Assembly (NCBI GenBank): GCA_030323885.1
Contig: CM059193.1
Span: forward strand, 51,488,749 to 51,552,748
Source: Branchipolynoe longqiensis
Taxonomy: Eukaryota; Annelida; Polychaeta; Phyllodocida; Polynoidae
Length of the DNA stretch: 64,000 nt
Direction: 5' to 3'
Each line of letters begins with the position of its first letter. The stretch's first letter is position 1. The translations under genes were made by a program, and so were the position numbers. The notes beneath the pieces are model-generated. The model was given only the letters and a program-made list of their open reading frames with translations. It ran no database searches and was not told the DNA's origin. Shown here in pieces: positions 55,301 to 57,959 of this stretch.

Positions 55301-56089
55301 CTGAGCAAATCTCAGAAAAATTATAGAAACTCAAAACCATCGGACTATGCAATTTTAAATACATGTAGAATTGCTAACATACTTAGTACAGACACAACAA
55401 TAACAATTTTACTTGCTCAGGGTCCACATACATGTGAAGATATGGAATTCAAGGCTATTTCAAAGATGTTTTTGATAGGAATTCAAGACTACTTTCATTT
55501 GGATTTCAGGAAAAAACAACAAGGTTTTCAGACTAATTGGCGGTTTCGGACTAATTTAGATCAGTGGGGACAGTTTAATGGAACTCAAGGATTTTCAAGA
55601 CTAAGTACCTGAAATAGGTTAAATTCAAGGCTTTTCAAATTCAAGGCCTTGAACTTTGAAATGGGGCAAATGAAGACCTTTAAATACTTTCCAGTCACCC
55701 TACGGACCCTGCTTGCTACCACCCCCCCCTTAAAAATGCTCAATCATTAACAATGAAACCAGGAAACCAAATACGAAACCATGCACTAATGACTAAAGCT
55801 GTTCAGCATTGAAAACAAGTTCTATAATGAACTTATAATGTTATGGACAAAGTAAATAAACCATCAATAAAAAAGAAATGTTGTACAGTTCTTGAGAACG
55901 CCCCATATATATATATAGAGATACAGAAATGGTGAACCTACCTATGGACATGGCGTCACATCCATGGTCGAAGAGCTCTCCTAGCGGCGAATTGCTGCCG
56001 GTCCTGCGCGCCTGCTTGCCATCAACAGCATCCAGCGTCTGGTACACAAACAGCCCCAGCCCGCACAGGAGCATCGCCCACCCGGGCAC
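10814..56089 (-). CDS. CEPT1: Choline/ethanolaminephosphotransferase gene (CEPT1/CHPT1-like), seven exons, 5' incomplete
   Basis: Seven minus-strand exons (56089-55942, 43054-42913, 31729-31645, 30670-30539, 29835-29677, 17731-17606, 10999-10814) join in phase through GT/AG sites to encode about 325 residues of a CDP-alcohol phosphotransferase. The family transfers phosphocholine or phosphoethanolamine from the CDP form to diacylglycerol, the last Kennedy-pathway step, in ER/Golgi membranes. The signature DG-x2-AR-x8-G-x3-D-x3-D is complete in the first visible exon, and hydrophobic segments follow in every exon. Animal homologues are about 390-420 residues, so roughly the first 90-100 residues (amphipathic start and first membrane helix) are missing here. 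I cannot separate CEPT1 from CHPT1; the symbol is the closest family name. Every intron is filled with mobile elements, but no exon shows a stop or frameshift. Confidence 0.93.
11121..11164. mobile_element. TTAA-type MITE copy 2, left fragment
   Basis: The left 44 bp of a MITE (TTAAAGTTGCATAGTCCGAT... GCCATTT) stops abruptly at DIRS element A. Its remainder resumes at 16556. Confidence 0.9.
11165..11525 (-). repeat. DIRS A 3' terminus plus internal complementary region
   Basis: 11165-11255 (AGTTATACGAGTCTTACC...) is inverted at 11375-11474 (...CTAAGACGCGTATAACT). Directly after that, 11475-11524 (TTTTACCTCGGTACTACC...) is the inverse of the 5' terminus at 16506-16555. A segment complementary to both element ends, placed next to the 3' end, is the internal complementary region that DIRS elements use to close a circle. 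Confidence 0.88.
11669..12180 (-). pseudogene. DIRS A tyrosine recombinase, inactivated
   Basis: Recognisable recombinase C-terminal half ([18 protein letters not shown], then the HxxR region, then AKHYNK with the nucleophile tyrosine codon at 11678-11680). Three lesions are visible against copies B-D. The HSTRG motif reads HSTCG, so the second catalytic Arg is lost. The Trp before the Tyr is a TAG stop. About 280 bp present in copy C (33790-34070) is missing at ~12060, removing the first catalytic Arg (GHRGQ region). Confidence 0.85.
12330..14080 (-). pseudogene. DIRS A reverse transcriptase-RNase H, broken
   Basis: RT blocks occur at 13848-13405 ([41 protein letters not shown]). The polymerase box reads DIDD where copies B and C have YLDD/YIDD, so the tyrosine is lost. 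The RT end and RNase H start lie at 13366-12965 (TTDASLEG). The RNase H end and the [12 protein letters not shown] / FPPFS block typical of DIRS lie at 12746-12381. The frame changes between these pieces. N-terminal pol residues lie near 14080-13860. Confidence 0.85.
14086..15422 (-). pseudogene. DIRS A gag, frameshifted
   Basis: Starts at ATG 15422 ([20 protein letters not shown]). A run of ten C (about 15300-15309) coincides with a frame change into a Ser/Lys-rich, highly charged segment (15271-14840: [19 protein letters not shown]). A helical capsid-like stretch follows (14830-14330), then a basic RGG/Arg-rich tail (14319-14086). The order acidic start, poly-basic/serine segment, capsid-like part, RG-rich tail suits a DIRS gag. 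It is a putative RNA-packaging protein; no zinc knuckle is seen. Confidence 0.75.
15628..16024. mobile_element. hAT-like MITE copy 2, inside DIRS A
   Basis: The ends CAGGGATGAAAGTGGTCTC and GATCTTTCATCCCTG are inverted. The flanks are identical AATATT (15622-15627 and 16025-16030), a perfect 6-bp target duplication. It is inserted in the DIRS A leader, so it is younger than DIRS A. Confidence 0.9.
16480..16555 (-). repeat. DIRS A 5' inverted terminus
   Basis: ACCCGGATGTGCTTCCTTCTC and TACCGAGGTAAAA are inverse to the 3' region at 11475-11524 and to the core of the 3' terminus near 11250-11275. The same terminus ends element D at 42241-42312. Confidence 0.88.
16556..16864. mobile_element. TTAA-type MITE copy 2, right fragment
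   Basis: Continues the MITE broken at 11164 (ATATTAAATTGATTG... to AGAGTATGCAGCTTTAAG). Together the two pieces make one normal-length copy of about 350 bp. Confidence 0.9.
17032..17374. mobile_element. TTAA-type MITE copy 3
   Basis: Near-complete copy from TTAAAGTTGCATAGTCCGAT to TTCGGACTGCAACTTTAA, with TTAA at both edges. It gives the clearest view of the family: inverted termini of about 20 bp, about 340 bp total, and no coding capacity. Confidence 0.88.
17606..17731 (-). CDS. CEPT1: CEPT1-like exon (VAHMTKSEM motif)
   Basis: The 126-bp (42-codon) phase-0 exon lies between a TTGCAG acceptor and a GTAAGT donor. It starts [11 protein letters not shown] and continues to [12 protein letters not shown] and [10 protein letters not shown], all recognisable family blocks. 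It was found by translating the reverse complement directly, as it is short and has no own start codon. Confidence 0.95.
18165..18230 (-). mobile_element. tRNA-SINE head fragment
   Basis: CCGCGCGGGAGGCTCGCGCTATACCGATTCGACCACC is the tRNA-like head of the main SINE family, in reverse orientation and without its body. Confidence 0.6.
18515..19053 (-). pseudogene. Non-LTR retrotransposon 3' part (RNase H end and C-terminal Cys/His motif)
   Basis: Minus-strand translation from 19053 gives [16 protein letters not shown] and WQYEWNDVG, the end of a LINE-type RNase H. Next comes [20 protein letters not shown], the C-x2-C...H...C motif found at the end of many I/Jockey-clade ORF2 proteins. The N-terminal half of the same RNase H lies at 28955-29195, so DIRS B inserted into this element. 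A likely 3' UTR extends to about 18515. Confidence 0.85.
19092..19384 (-). repeat. DIRS B 3' terminal fold-back
   Basis: Arms of about 48 bp (19092-19141, CTAGGATTCTTACGAATC...; 19334-19384, its complement with two mismatches) enclose the shared terminus core AGAGAGGACAAGCTCGCGC, which is inverted at the 5' end near 28900. This is the same plan as the DIRS A 3' end, although the sequence is unrelated. Confidence 0.85.
19392..20047 (+). pseudogene. Ngaro-like gag remnant
   Basis: Contains [12 protein letters not shown], then [21 protein letters not shown], a Cys/His cluster like the nucleic-acid-binding region of YR-retroelement gag. The frame runs to about 19829, then continues best in another frame (19694-20047). 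A low-complexity Gln/Ser/Pro-rich tail follows. The N-terminal part is lost at the junction with DIRS B. Confidence 0.7.
20193..21080 (+). pseudogene. Ngaro-like RT remnant fused to RNase H, one nonsense codon
   Basis: Begins with the RT N-terminal block ([24 protein letters not shown]). At about 20505 it passes in frame straight to the pre-RNase H region ([14 protein letters not shown]) and RNase H ([38 protein letters not shown]). The whole RT core with the YxDD box is deleted without breaking the frame. TGA at 20940-20942 interrupts the conserved H-x-PG...LADALSR ending, which continues in the same frame to about 21080. Confidence 0.85.
21108..22108 (+). pseudogene. Ngaro-like tyrosine recombinase, frameshifted at its catalytic end
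   Basis: N-terminal SAM-like DNA-binding part ([19 protein letters not shown]), then the first catalytic Arg ([11 protein letters not shown]) and the lysine beta-hairpin (VRTTKTRW). A one-base shift near 21893-21905 moves the HSLRRGG motif (H-x-x-R) to the next frame. A 22-bp unit (CAGCTCGCTCACCGAGATTA...) is then triplicated (21948-22021). The end with the tyrosine ([12 protein letters not shown]) follows. The residues are all present but not in one frame. Confidence 0.85.
22099..22669 (+). repeat. Split direct repeat of the Ngaro-like 3' end
   Basis: About 158 bp (GAGGCTCGGGT...CCGCCTTGTTAAATT) occurs at 22099-22258 and 22513-22669 with only a few differences. A 254-bp spacer lies between. 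This is the B1-A2-B2 layout. Confidence 0.9.
23005..23740 (-). pseudogene. DIRS B tyrosine recombinase, catalytic part
   Basis: Two overlapping frames (23719-23330 and 23321-23007) joined by a frameshift near 23330. The first catalytic Arg is in [12 protein letters not shown]-x-x-R is in HSTRGASAS, and Trp and Tyr are in [17 protein letters not shown]. The catalytic set is better preserved than in copy A. The N-terminal SAM-like part lies at about 25950-25770 ([13 protein letters not shown]) on the other side of the GC-rich insertion. Confidence 0.87.
23727..23745. repeat. Perfect hairpin at the edge of the GC-rich insertion
   Basis: CGTAATGC, loop GAA, GCATTACG: an 8-bp stem with a 3-nt loop, directly abutting the inverted terminus that begins at 23745. 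Confidence 0.8.
23795..23945. repeat. Three imperfect ~60-bp repeats upstream of the TATA box
   Basis: CACCTCACCCGACGCGC, GCCTCACCCGACGCCCGC and CACCTCACCTGCTGTCGC begin successive related units with GCAGCATTC words between. They could be a repeated upstream control region. Confidence 0.6.
23946..23956 (+). promoter_or_regulatory. Putative TATA box of the GC-rich element
   Basis: CCCTTATAAGGCC is a lone TATA-like word in a GC-rich stretch. It lies about 120 bp before the first in-frame ATG (24071) and downstream of the repeated upstream units. No start site is shown. Confidence 0.45.
24071..24757 (+). CDS. Possible proline-rich protein of the GC-rich element, frame 1
   Basis: From ATG 24071 this frame encodes about 228 residues ([19 protein letters not shown]...) and ends at TGA 24755-24757. 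Three units of the form [14 protein letters not shown] followed by PPPPPQAP are visible in the middle and end. No known domain. Long stop-free frames are expected by chance in DNA this GC-rich, so coding status is open. The overlapping frame 24022-25314 is longer but has no methionine after its non-ATG start; it includes [15 protein letters not shown], which could form a short coiled coil. Confidence 0.35.
   Translation: MPRHGKGTGRHSSRPSALATPHPRRLRRHPRTPPRAPGQRRFSRLSSILRPAWTPSNRGDPRGPPESPSPAPRRQAAYTTPTAPAPRAPTAAPEGTPPPTPRRRTAYSTPPIPAPRAHAPAGARPPPPPQAPRKGPRTTAAATPAPSSGTPGRASPSSAPGPSPAPRDQPSGAEAALRQITARRLRMAYSPPPTPSPRAHVAGGAHPPPPPPQAPPRGAQTPAASADF
24837..25090. repeat. 147-bp direct duplication inside the GC-rich element
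   Basis: A segment starting CGACAACCCCCCAGAGATCA at 24837 recurs at 24984 almost unchanged. The period is 147 bp, a multiple of three, so the 24022-25314 frame stays open through both copies. A third, more diverged copy of its end lies near 25310-25400. Confidence 0.88.
25704..25733 (+). promoter_or_regulatory. Polyadenylation signal in a hairpin loop
   Basis: GAGGCGT and ACGCCTT are inverted around a loop that reads AAAATAAA. This places AATAAA in a presented loop just before the right terminus of the GC-rich element, where a plus-strand transcript would end. Confidence 0.6.
25770..27594 (-). pseudogene. DIRS B reverse transcriptase-RNase H and recombinase N-terminus
   Basis: [43 protein letters not shown] and PYLDDSF (intact YxDD). 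About 15 residues present in copies A and C between the DAY and PNGLA blocks are missing in frame near 27345. RNase [22 protein letters not shown] and [12 protein letters not shown]. The DIRS-typical [12 protein letters not shown] and [10 protein letters not shown] follow. The recombinase SAM-like part ([26 protein letters not shown]) completes it. One in-frame TGA at 26692-26694 separates RT from RNase H; otherwise the frame is continuous. Confidence 0.9.
27596..27932 (-). pseudogene. DIRS B pol N-terminal part, cut by a poly-T tract
   Basis: The frame 27932-27612 ([18 protein letters not shown], then [17 protein letters not shown]) matches the leader of DIRS RT. A run of 15 T at 27599-27613 separates it from the RT frame and shifts the reading. 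Confidence 0.75.
28085..28615 (-). CDS. DIRS B gag-like protein
   Basis: A 176-codon frame with the best start at [15 protein letters not shown] inside it. It is charged, with acidic/serine ([11 protein letters not shown]), lysine-rich ([13 protein letters not shown]) and likely coiled-coil ([20 protein letters not shown]) segments. Position at the 5' end of the element and composition indicate gag. No zinc knuckle. Confidence 0.65.
   Translation of the reverse strand: MVALLNSWLKSKQIMAKMMSTEDQPPISLHCLSESESEMEAPQRLAKTKPRKKMVADTKAKTRTKNVDVGQASIVNSGAGLPEKESGTDLSEFKKMYDEMLVLREEAKAFHRDSERFRDEWRYERESEKSPFESFRMPQPPKALTAEQPKATTTQISNANNNAVQRTETKPRREFK
28866..28954 (-). repeat. DIRS B 5' terminus
   Basis: GGGGCTACTTCCGGCCTGCG... 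TGTCCTCTCTCCCCTGATA is the inverse of 19136-19183. Its outer edge meets the split non-LTR RNase H frame at about 28954. Confidence 0.85.
28955..29195 (-). pseudogene. Non-LTR retrotransposon RNase H, N-terminal half
   Basis: Minus-strand frame: [30 protein letters not shown] and [12 protein letters not shown]. This is the first half of a LINE-type RNase H, with Ser-Leu-Ser and WVP.H blocks. The next codons are replaced by DIRS B, and the frame resumes at 19053 with NEKAD. A poly-A/T tract near 29010-29022 may add a small indel. Confidence 0.85.
29677..29835 (-). CDS. CEPT1: CEPT1-like exon (ENHPCLYIL motif)
   Basis: The 159-bp (53-codon) phase-0 exon has acceptor TTTCAG and donor GTAAGT. It begins [11 protein letters not shown], directly continuing the ...STIA end of the previous exon, as in homologues. 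It includes a hydrophobic helix, [11 protein letters not shown] and KITNKLI. The intron to the next exon is 11.9 kb and holds the nested retrotransposon block. Confidence 0.95.
30030..30428. mobile_element. TTAA-type MITE copy 4 (reverse, composite)
   Basis: The right edge CACTGGACTATGCAACTTTAAA and interior blocks (TTACTTCAAATCAAAGTAAAG, CTAATATATTT) match the family in reverse orientation. An extra internal AAAAGTTGCAGTCTGATAA suggests two overlapping copies. Confidence 0.7.
30539..30670 (-). CDS. CEPT1: CEPT1-like exon ([11 protein letters not shown] motif)
   Basis: The 132-bp (44-codon) phase-0 exon has acceptor CTGCAG and donor GTGAGT. It encodes a membrane helix ([19 protein letters not shown]) and then [14 protein letters not shown], which is highly conserved in animal CEPT1/CHPT1. 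The donor side is followed closely by a run of G/C and a (CAGCTAG)-like intronic stretch. Confidence 0.94.
30737..31089. mobile_element. hAT-like MITE copy 3
   Basis: The ends are CAGGGATGAACGTGGTCTCC and ATCTTTCATCCCTG. The flanks TTAAAA/TTTAAA are only approximately repeated. It lies 67 bp upstream, in gene sense, of the exon at 30539-30670. Confidence 0.8.
31096..31378 (-). mobile_element. tRNA-SINE, full-length copy
   Basis: Reverse orientation. The body words TCATATCAGGACGGGTACCG and GTGCTGTCCCACTGGG are followed by GTTTGACTGCGCCGGGATTCG, with a box B-like GGATTCGAA and tRNA-like arms at the right. This is the main SINE family of the window. Confidence 0.85.
31645..31729 (-). CDS. CEPT1: CEPT1-like exon (IDVTE motif)
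   Basis: The 85-bp exon has acceptor TTGTAG and donor GTACGT. It completes a split arginine codon and adds 28 residues beginning [15 protein letters not shown]. The DVTE motif followed by a hydrophobic stretch ending FWSNT is characteristic of the family. The phase fits both neighbours exactly. Confidence 0.92.
32208..32370 (-). mobile_element. tRNA-SINE body fragment
   Basis: Body of the main SINE without its tRNA head (CACCCTGGCAACACGTAAGG ... ACTGAGCAAGCCAGTCCTT). Confidence 0.75.
32448..32898. repeat. (TA)n microsatellites flanking DIRS C
   Basis: (TA)n-rich stretches at 32452-32515 and a nearly pure array of about 75 bp at 32812-32893, ending at the DIRS C terminus. Confidence 0.9.
32905..33285 (-). 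repeat. DIRS C 3' terminus and internal complementary region
   Basis: TAGTTATACGAGTCTTACCT at 32907 is inverted at 33208-33225. Then TATTTTACCTCGGTACTACC follows as the inverse of the family's 5' end. A short tandem duplication (GATAGTCGTGGGTCATGGAG twice, 32977-33004) is present. Confidence 0.85.
33400..34240 (-). pseudogene. DIRS C tyrosine recombinase
   Basis: The central frame 34007-33678 has the first catalytic Arg in [12 protein letters not shown], a region deleted in copy A. The C-terminal HSTRG and KHYNK blocks follow after frame breaks, down to about 33405. Confidence 0.82.
34373..35041 (-). CDS. DIRS C RNase H and DIRS-specific domain, open 222-codon frame
   Basis: [16 protein letters not shown] and [12 protein letters not shown] carry RNase H acidic residues. 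LDDRKSQHF replaces the more usual A-D-x-S-R pattern. Then comes [16 protein letters not shown] and [13 protein letters not shown], the conserved block after RNase H in this family. It is the longest intact frame among the A/C/D copies, yet only a fragment of pol. Confidence 0.85.
   Translation of the reverse strand: MGGLIETNRQLVVGGWKMKSPITLNVLELRAFYLGLRSLVHLPKNHVRVLTDNTSAMAYIRNMEGARSKPCNQLAKLIWDWAEEQDIWLTVAYIPASQNTLDDRKSQHFHDHLEWSLNHSIFNYICDKWGKPDIDLFASRNNKKLPKYVSLHPEPEAWRVDAFSLIWNNKFYYLFPPFSVISRVARKIKMDHSHAVLIVPEGGTQPWPAAVKLEAKDMLRFP
35042..35930 (-). pseudogene. DIRS C reverse transcriptase, broken
   Basis: RT blocks [36 protein letters not shown] and a YIDDSF box near 35505 are present, but the frame breaks next to the box and at several other points. 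Confidence 0.8.
35961..36440 (-). pseudogene. DIRS C gag/pol junction remnant
   Basis: Three frames each keep part of the gag tail seen in copy A ([19 protein letters not shown]) and of the pol start ([17 protein letters not shown]). Frameshifts separate them. Gag is cut off at about 36440. Confidence 0.7.
36439..36945. repeat. ~88-bp direct repeats around a 330-bp segment, between DIRS C and D
   Basis: GGTTGTTTTAAGTTGTAGTT... CCTGGCAATCCAGA occurs at 36439-36528 and again at 36858-36943. The middle has no coding potential. It could be an old tandem duplication or a terminal-repeat element inserted at the C/D junction. Confidence 0.75.
37580..38460 (-). pseudogene. DIRS D tyrosine recombinase
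   Basis: The frame 38204-37938 holds [14 protein letters not shown], where the first catalytic Arg is replaced by Lys. The frame 37870-37595 holds [14 protein letters not shown] and ends early after AGWTTG. A poly-T tract (37974-37988) separates the two. Confidence 0.82.
38464..39990 (-). pseudogene. DIRS D RNase H and reverse transcriptase, decayed
   Basis: Fragments of all pol blocks are recognisable ([32 protein letters not shown] box region near 39660-39690). They are broken by many frameshifts and stops. This is the most diverged of the three family members here. Confidence 0.75.
40000..40562 (-). pseudogene. DIRS D gag remnant
   Basis: Frame pieces at 40300-40153 resemble the Arg-rich gag tail of copy A. 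Other pieces align around 40530-40380 ([13 protein letters not shown]). No continuous frame. Confidence 0.6.
40563..41220. repeat. Minisatellite in the DIRS D leader, about 55-60 bp unit
   Basis: About eleven copies of a unit AACGTGATGTGGCTTCAGCC, AACATCGCTCTCCGTT, CGGCCACGGGCGG. DIRS A carries a single related unit at 16205-16250, so the array arose by expansion within the element. Confidence 0.88.
41221..42312 (-). repeat. DIRS D leader and 5' terminus, split by other DNA
   Basis: 41310-41480 matches the DIRS A leader at 16040-16200 (GGGTAGGGACCAGTATATCG, TGTGGGGAATC). A SINE head (41640-41735) and unrelated AT-rich DNA (41740-42240) follow before the terminus 42241-42312 (ACCCGGATGTGCTTCCTTC, TACCGAGGTAAAA). 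Confidence 0.75.
41640..41735 (-). mobile_element. tRNA-SINE head
   Basis: GTTTGACTGAACTGGGATTTG, AACTCCTAACATT and CTCTACCGATTCGGCCAC: the tRNA-derived head of the main SINE in reverse orientation. Confidence 0.75.
42913..43054 (-). CDS. CEPT1: CEPT1-like exon, membrane segment and HWQTYVSG motif
   Basis: The 142-bp exon lies between a TTTGCAG acceptor and a GTAGGT donor. It enters in phase 1 and leaves in phase 2, matching its neighbours. It encodes a hydrophobic segment ([13 protein letters not shown]), a second one ([13 protein letters not shown]) and the family-typical [13 protein letters not shown]. It lies 12.9 kb from the upstream exon. Confidence 0.94.
43233..43447 (-). mobile_element. 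tRNA-SINE body fragment
   Basis: Body from CATCTAAGGTCACATCAGGA to CCTATTAACGCCGAACG, with the head missing. Confidence 0.75.
43996..44305. mobile_element. Two tRNA-SINE fragments facing each other
   Basis: 43996-44100 is a plus-orientation fragment (GGGTCGAGTCAGACCAATG...TAGCCTGGC). 44101-44305 is a minus-orientation fragment ending GTTTGACTCGGCCGATTGACC. The pair forms an inverted repeat with about 50-bp arms. Confidence 0.75.
44546..44898. mobile_element. TTAA-type MITE copy 5
   Basis: Full-length reverse copy with edges TTAAAGCCGCATAGTCCG and CCATCGGCAATGTAACTTTAA, and interior TATGGTGTCAGAGTTTTGGTG. Confidence 0.85.
44925..45150. mobile_element. TTAA-type MITE copy 6, partial
   Basis: Diverged right half adjoining copy 5 (ACTCAAAACCATCTGACTATACAACTCTAA edge). 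Confidence 0.6.
45389..45706 (-). mobile_element. tRNA-SINE copy
   Basis: Body (TGTCATATCAGTATGGGTACCG, CTACCCCACTGG) and head (GTTTGACTCGGCCGGGACTC). The region matching the tRNA arms is decayed. Confidence 0.8.
46258..46350. repeat. (TG)n microsatellite
   Basis: Nearly pure TG dinucleotides for about 85 bp, with one TTTTT interruption. Confidence 0.95.
46793..47600 (-). mobile_element. tRNA-SINE split by a hAT-like MITE
   Basis: The SINE body runs 46793-46911. The head and remaining body resume at 47389-47600. The break duplicates CACCAG, exactly as expected for the MITE at 46912-47388. Confidence 0.9.
46912..47388. mobile_element. hAT-like MITE copy 4, nested in a SINE and holding a SINE piece
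   Basis: The ends are CAGGGATGAAAGTGGTCTCC and GATCTTTCATCCCTG, with perfect 6-bp CACCAG duplications. Inside, 47250-47318 (TTGGAGTTTTACATCCTGGC...ATATCAGGACAGGCAC) is itself a SINE body fragment. Internal tandem words TATACGCTGATAGTGCTGCG repeat about four times. Confidence 0.92.
48190..48500 (-). mobile_element. Second tRNA-SINE family, copy 1
   Basis: Reverse orientation. The head GTGGTGGAGTGGTTAGAGTG... (minus strand) has tRNA box A/B-like words, and the body includes ATGGATAAGTCTGAATAGAC. It is about 90% alike to 57352-57655. Confidence 0.8.
48578..48986. mobile_element. hAT-like MITE copy 5
   Basis: The ends CAGGAATGAAAGATCTTCG and GACCGCTTTCATCCCTG are in the opposite orientation to the other copies. 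The flanks AAATTA/AAAGTA match at five of six bases. Confidence 0.8.
49168..49445 (+). mobile_element. tRNA-SINE copy, plus orientation
   Basis: The tRNA-like head (CAGTGGCAGAATCAGTAAGA, AAGGTCGTGATTTTGAAAC) is followed by the body (CGAGTCAAACTAATGAC, GGACTGGTTAGCTCGG, ATGGTGCCAGCGACC). Confidence 0.8.
50372..50718. mobile_element. TTAA-type MITE copy 7
   Basis: Near-complete, from TTAAAGTTGAATAATCCGAT to CATCGGACTATGCAACTATA. Confidence 0.85.
51255..51772. repeat. Minisatellite, 34-bp unit, about 15 copies
   Basis: Unit CCATTGTAATGTGGCTGCTG plus TCTCAGCGCAGAGA. Several units lack the CTC triplet. Confidence 0.93.
52157..52285 (+). mobile_element. tRNA-SINE head, plus orientation
   Basis: GGGATGGCCGAATGAGTTAG (box A-like) and GGTTCGAACTATGG (box B-like), then the start of the body. 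The body is cut after about 60 bp. Confidence 0.78.
52286..53261. other. AT-rich intron sequence, nothing recognised
   Basis: No gene, RNA or repeat that I can define. Confidence 0.35.
53262..53512 (+). mobile_element. tRNA-SINE copy, plus orientation
   Basis: Head GGGATGGCCGAATGAGTTGA, body to CCTGAGATGACCTTAGATGTTG. Near full-length. Confidence 0.85.
53640..53958 (-). mobile_element. tRNA-SINE copy, minus orientation
   Basis: The body TTTTACGTCCTAGCAACATC... and the head ...CTCTAACTCATTCAGCCATCC are complete. It faces the copy at 53262-53512 tail to tail, 130 bp apart. Confidence 0.88.
54037..54258. mobile_element. Pogo/Tigger-like MITE with an internal 17-bp array
   Basis: The ends CAGTAAAACCTCTC and GGTTTTACTG are inverted, with TA on both sides (54035-54036, 54259-54260). 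CAGT...ACTG ends with TA duplication are typical of pogo/Tigger-derived MITEs. The right half is a tandem array (TATAGGGGAGTGGTCGA), six units, built from the sequence next to the terminus. Confidence 0.85.
55170..55357. mobile_element. TTAA-type MITE copy 8, internally deleted
   Basis: Both ends are recognisable (TAAAGCTGGGTATTCTAATG; CCATCGGACTATGCAATTTTA), but the middle ~160 bp is missing. Confidence 0.75.
55942..56089 (-). CDS. CEPT1: Exon with the CDP-alcohol phosphotransferase signature
   Basis: The 148-bp exon follows a TTGCAG acceptor and ends at the donor GTAGGT. It encodes 49 residues plus one base, beginning [10 protein letters not shown]. It holds the full catalytic motif: DGKQAR, then G eight residues later, then D (LFDHG) and D (CDAM). 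These aspartates bind the metal and the CDP-alcohol. The hydrophobic stretch before DGKQAR is a membrane helix. No upstream exon with the expected APN...GL motif was found up to 64000. Confidence 0.95.
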
Positions 56090-57351
56090 CTGCAACAGCG
56101 TTCACAACGAGGCCACAGTTCAATCATCTACTTTGTAGGGATTTCACTTCCTTGCAACATCAACAGGCACTGAGTTGTGACAATGCTTTGGTTTCTGCAC
56201 CCTCTGGTCTTAAATTCCATGGTTTCCCCACAATGGTTATTACAAAATGCCTTGCCATATTTTAGACCAATGAACCAGTACTTCCATGACTGAAGCAGTT
56301 AATATAAAATCAGCCATGAAGTATTAATAGTAGTAGGTATCACAATAGGTGCTCCAATCACACTTGAATGCATGGCTGAATGCTATGAAAAGGTTCTTTT
56401 TAAACAACTGTAGCACCACAAATTTTGCATTCAGAAGCACAATAAAAGTACTGAATGAAAGCTTGTGAAAAGATCTGTTCAGTGGTGGTGTTGTTTTTTA
56501 TTTGGCACAAAAATATTATAATGCATTGCAAGATTGAAAAGACAATGTTTTTGTGATTTTGGCACCTTTGCATCACACCAGTGCGACACTGAAATTGACA
56601 TCGGGTGCCTAGATCTCCCATGTGCACTCCGCCATAATTCGATCAGAAAACTGGTGAATATGGATGAAATTGACACACTTATGGATGATGTATTCAAAGA
56701 AATAGGTATGTAAACATTTTACTAGTATATATTGTATCAAACTATGTCTTAACAAGCTTGAAACTTGTATAATATATTCAGAAACCAAGTTAAAAGATGG
56801 ACATGTTATTTGTGCTATGCGCTGCGGAATGGGCAATGGCCATATTTGCATTTCCAAGTAACCCCATTTGGCAAATTTTAGCATCGCATGGATGGATATC
56901 TGTGCCCCAAAAAGAAGCCAAATAAATTGAGATGATTTTGGACATTATATGCTTCAGGGGAAAAAATTGCTGTGTATGATCGAATCAAAATGCAAGATAG
57001 TGGCCCCTGTCAAATCCATGTATCATCGCCCACCATGATCATAGTTTCAAGTATAGAATTTGTTTTTGATTAACTTGAAAACGATAATTGGCACTGGAAA
57101 GTTTATTTTTTATGACTATTATCATTTTCCTTTGGTAGTGATCATCATAATTATTCTTTATTTCACATTTGTGTGCAGATGATACCTGATACAGACTGCT
57201 ATAAAGCATCTTTTGTGCACAAGGCAGAGGAAGACGTCCAAATGTACCAAAGTTTGGCCATGAAGTCGCAAACACATTGCTTCTGCAACTCTACCACATT
57301 AAGATCCATACACAAGCTTCCTGAGAGAAAGTTGGGACTTGGATTTGTTGT

Positions 57352-57655
57352 TGAAGATTTATACTGCCTATCATGGATAAGCCTGAATAAGCTTGTTTTC
57401 ACCATTAGACAGTTTGTCGATAGAAAGCCCGAGCCTACACTTTTACCGACCCAAGGGATTTTTAACCTCCCACACCACATAGACATGGTATGAGAGCAAC
57501 TGGCCTTTGATGACGCTGTCAGTTATACACAGCGGTGGAAATCCAAATTGGCAGAGGTGGGGGCACAGGGAATCGAACCACTGATCTTCAGATTAGGAGT
57601 CCGACCTAGAAAAAAGTCAGACACTCTAACGACTCCGCCACAGAGAACACCACAG
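57352..57655 (-). mobile_element. Second tRNA-SINE family, copy 2, inside the transposase-like gene
   Basis: Matches 48190-48500 over its whole length, including the tRNA-like head (GGCAGAGGTGGGGGCACAGG, CACTCTAACGACTCCGCCAC). It interrupts the coding piece at 57350. Confidence 0.82.
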
Positions 57656-57959
57656 TCATATTTACCTGATATTTCCACAAAGCAAGACCAGACACCTCAT
57701 TGAAAAGACATTGCTGTCATTGAAAGCCATACAAGTGGAAGAGTGGAATAATTTTCTACAAATTACCACCAATTTGAAGAGCATAGGTAAGTCCAGTTTG
57801 TTGTCTGATAATTTAAACAATGATAATTGAACTATTGTTAATGTTAGAAAAGGATGCTACTCTTTGTATTTTTAAAACTAACAATAAATAACATCAGTTA
57901 TAACGGTTTCATTTTGTTTATGATCCTTGTTTTTATGTGTATGTATTGAATATAGAAAT

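Noticed and set aside
56660..56705. First exon (MDEIDTLMDDVFKEI) of the transposase-like gene
   Set aside because: It has an ATG and a GTATGT donor, but its phase does not fit the next piece at 57179 (an immediate stop results).
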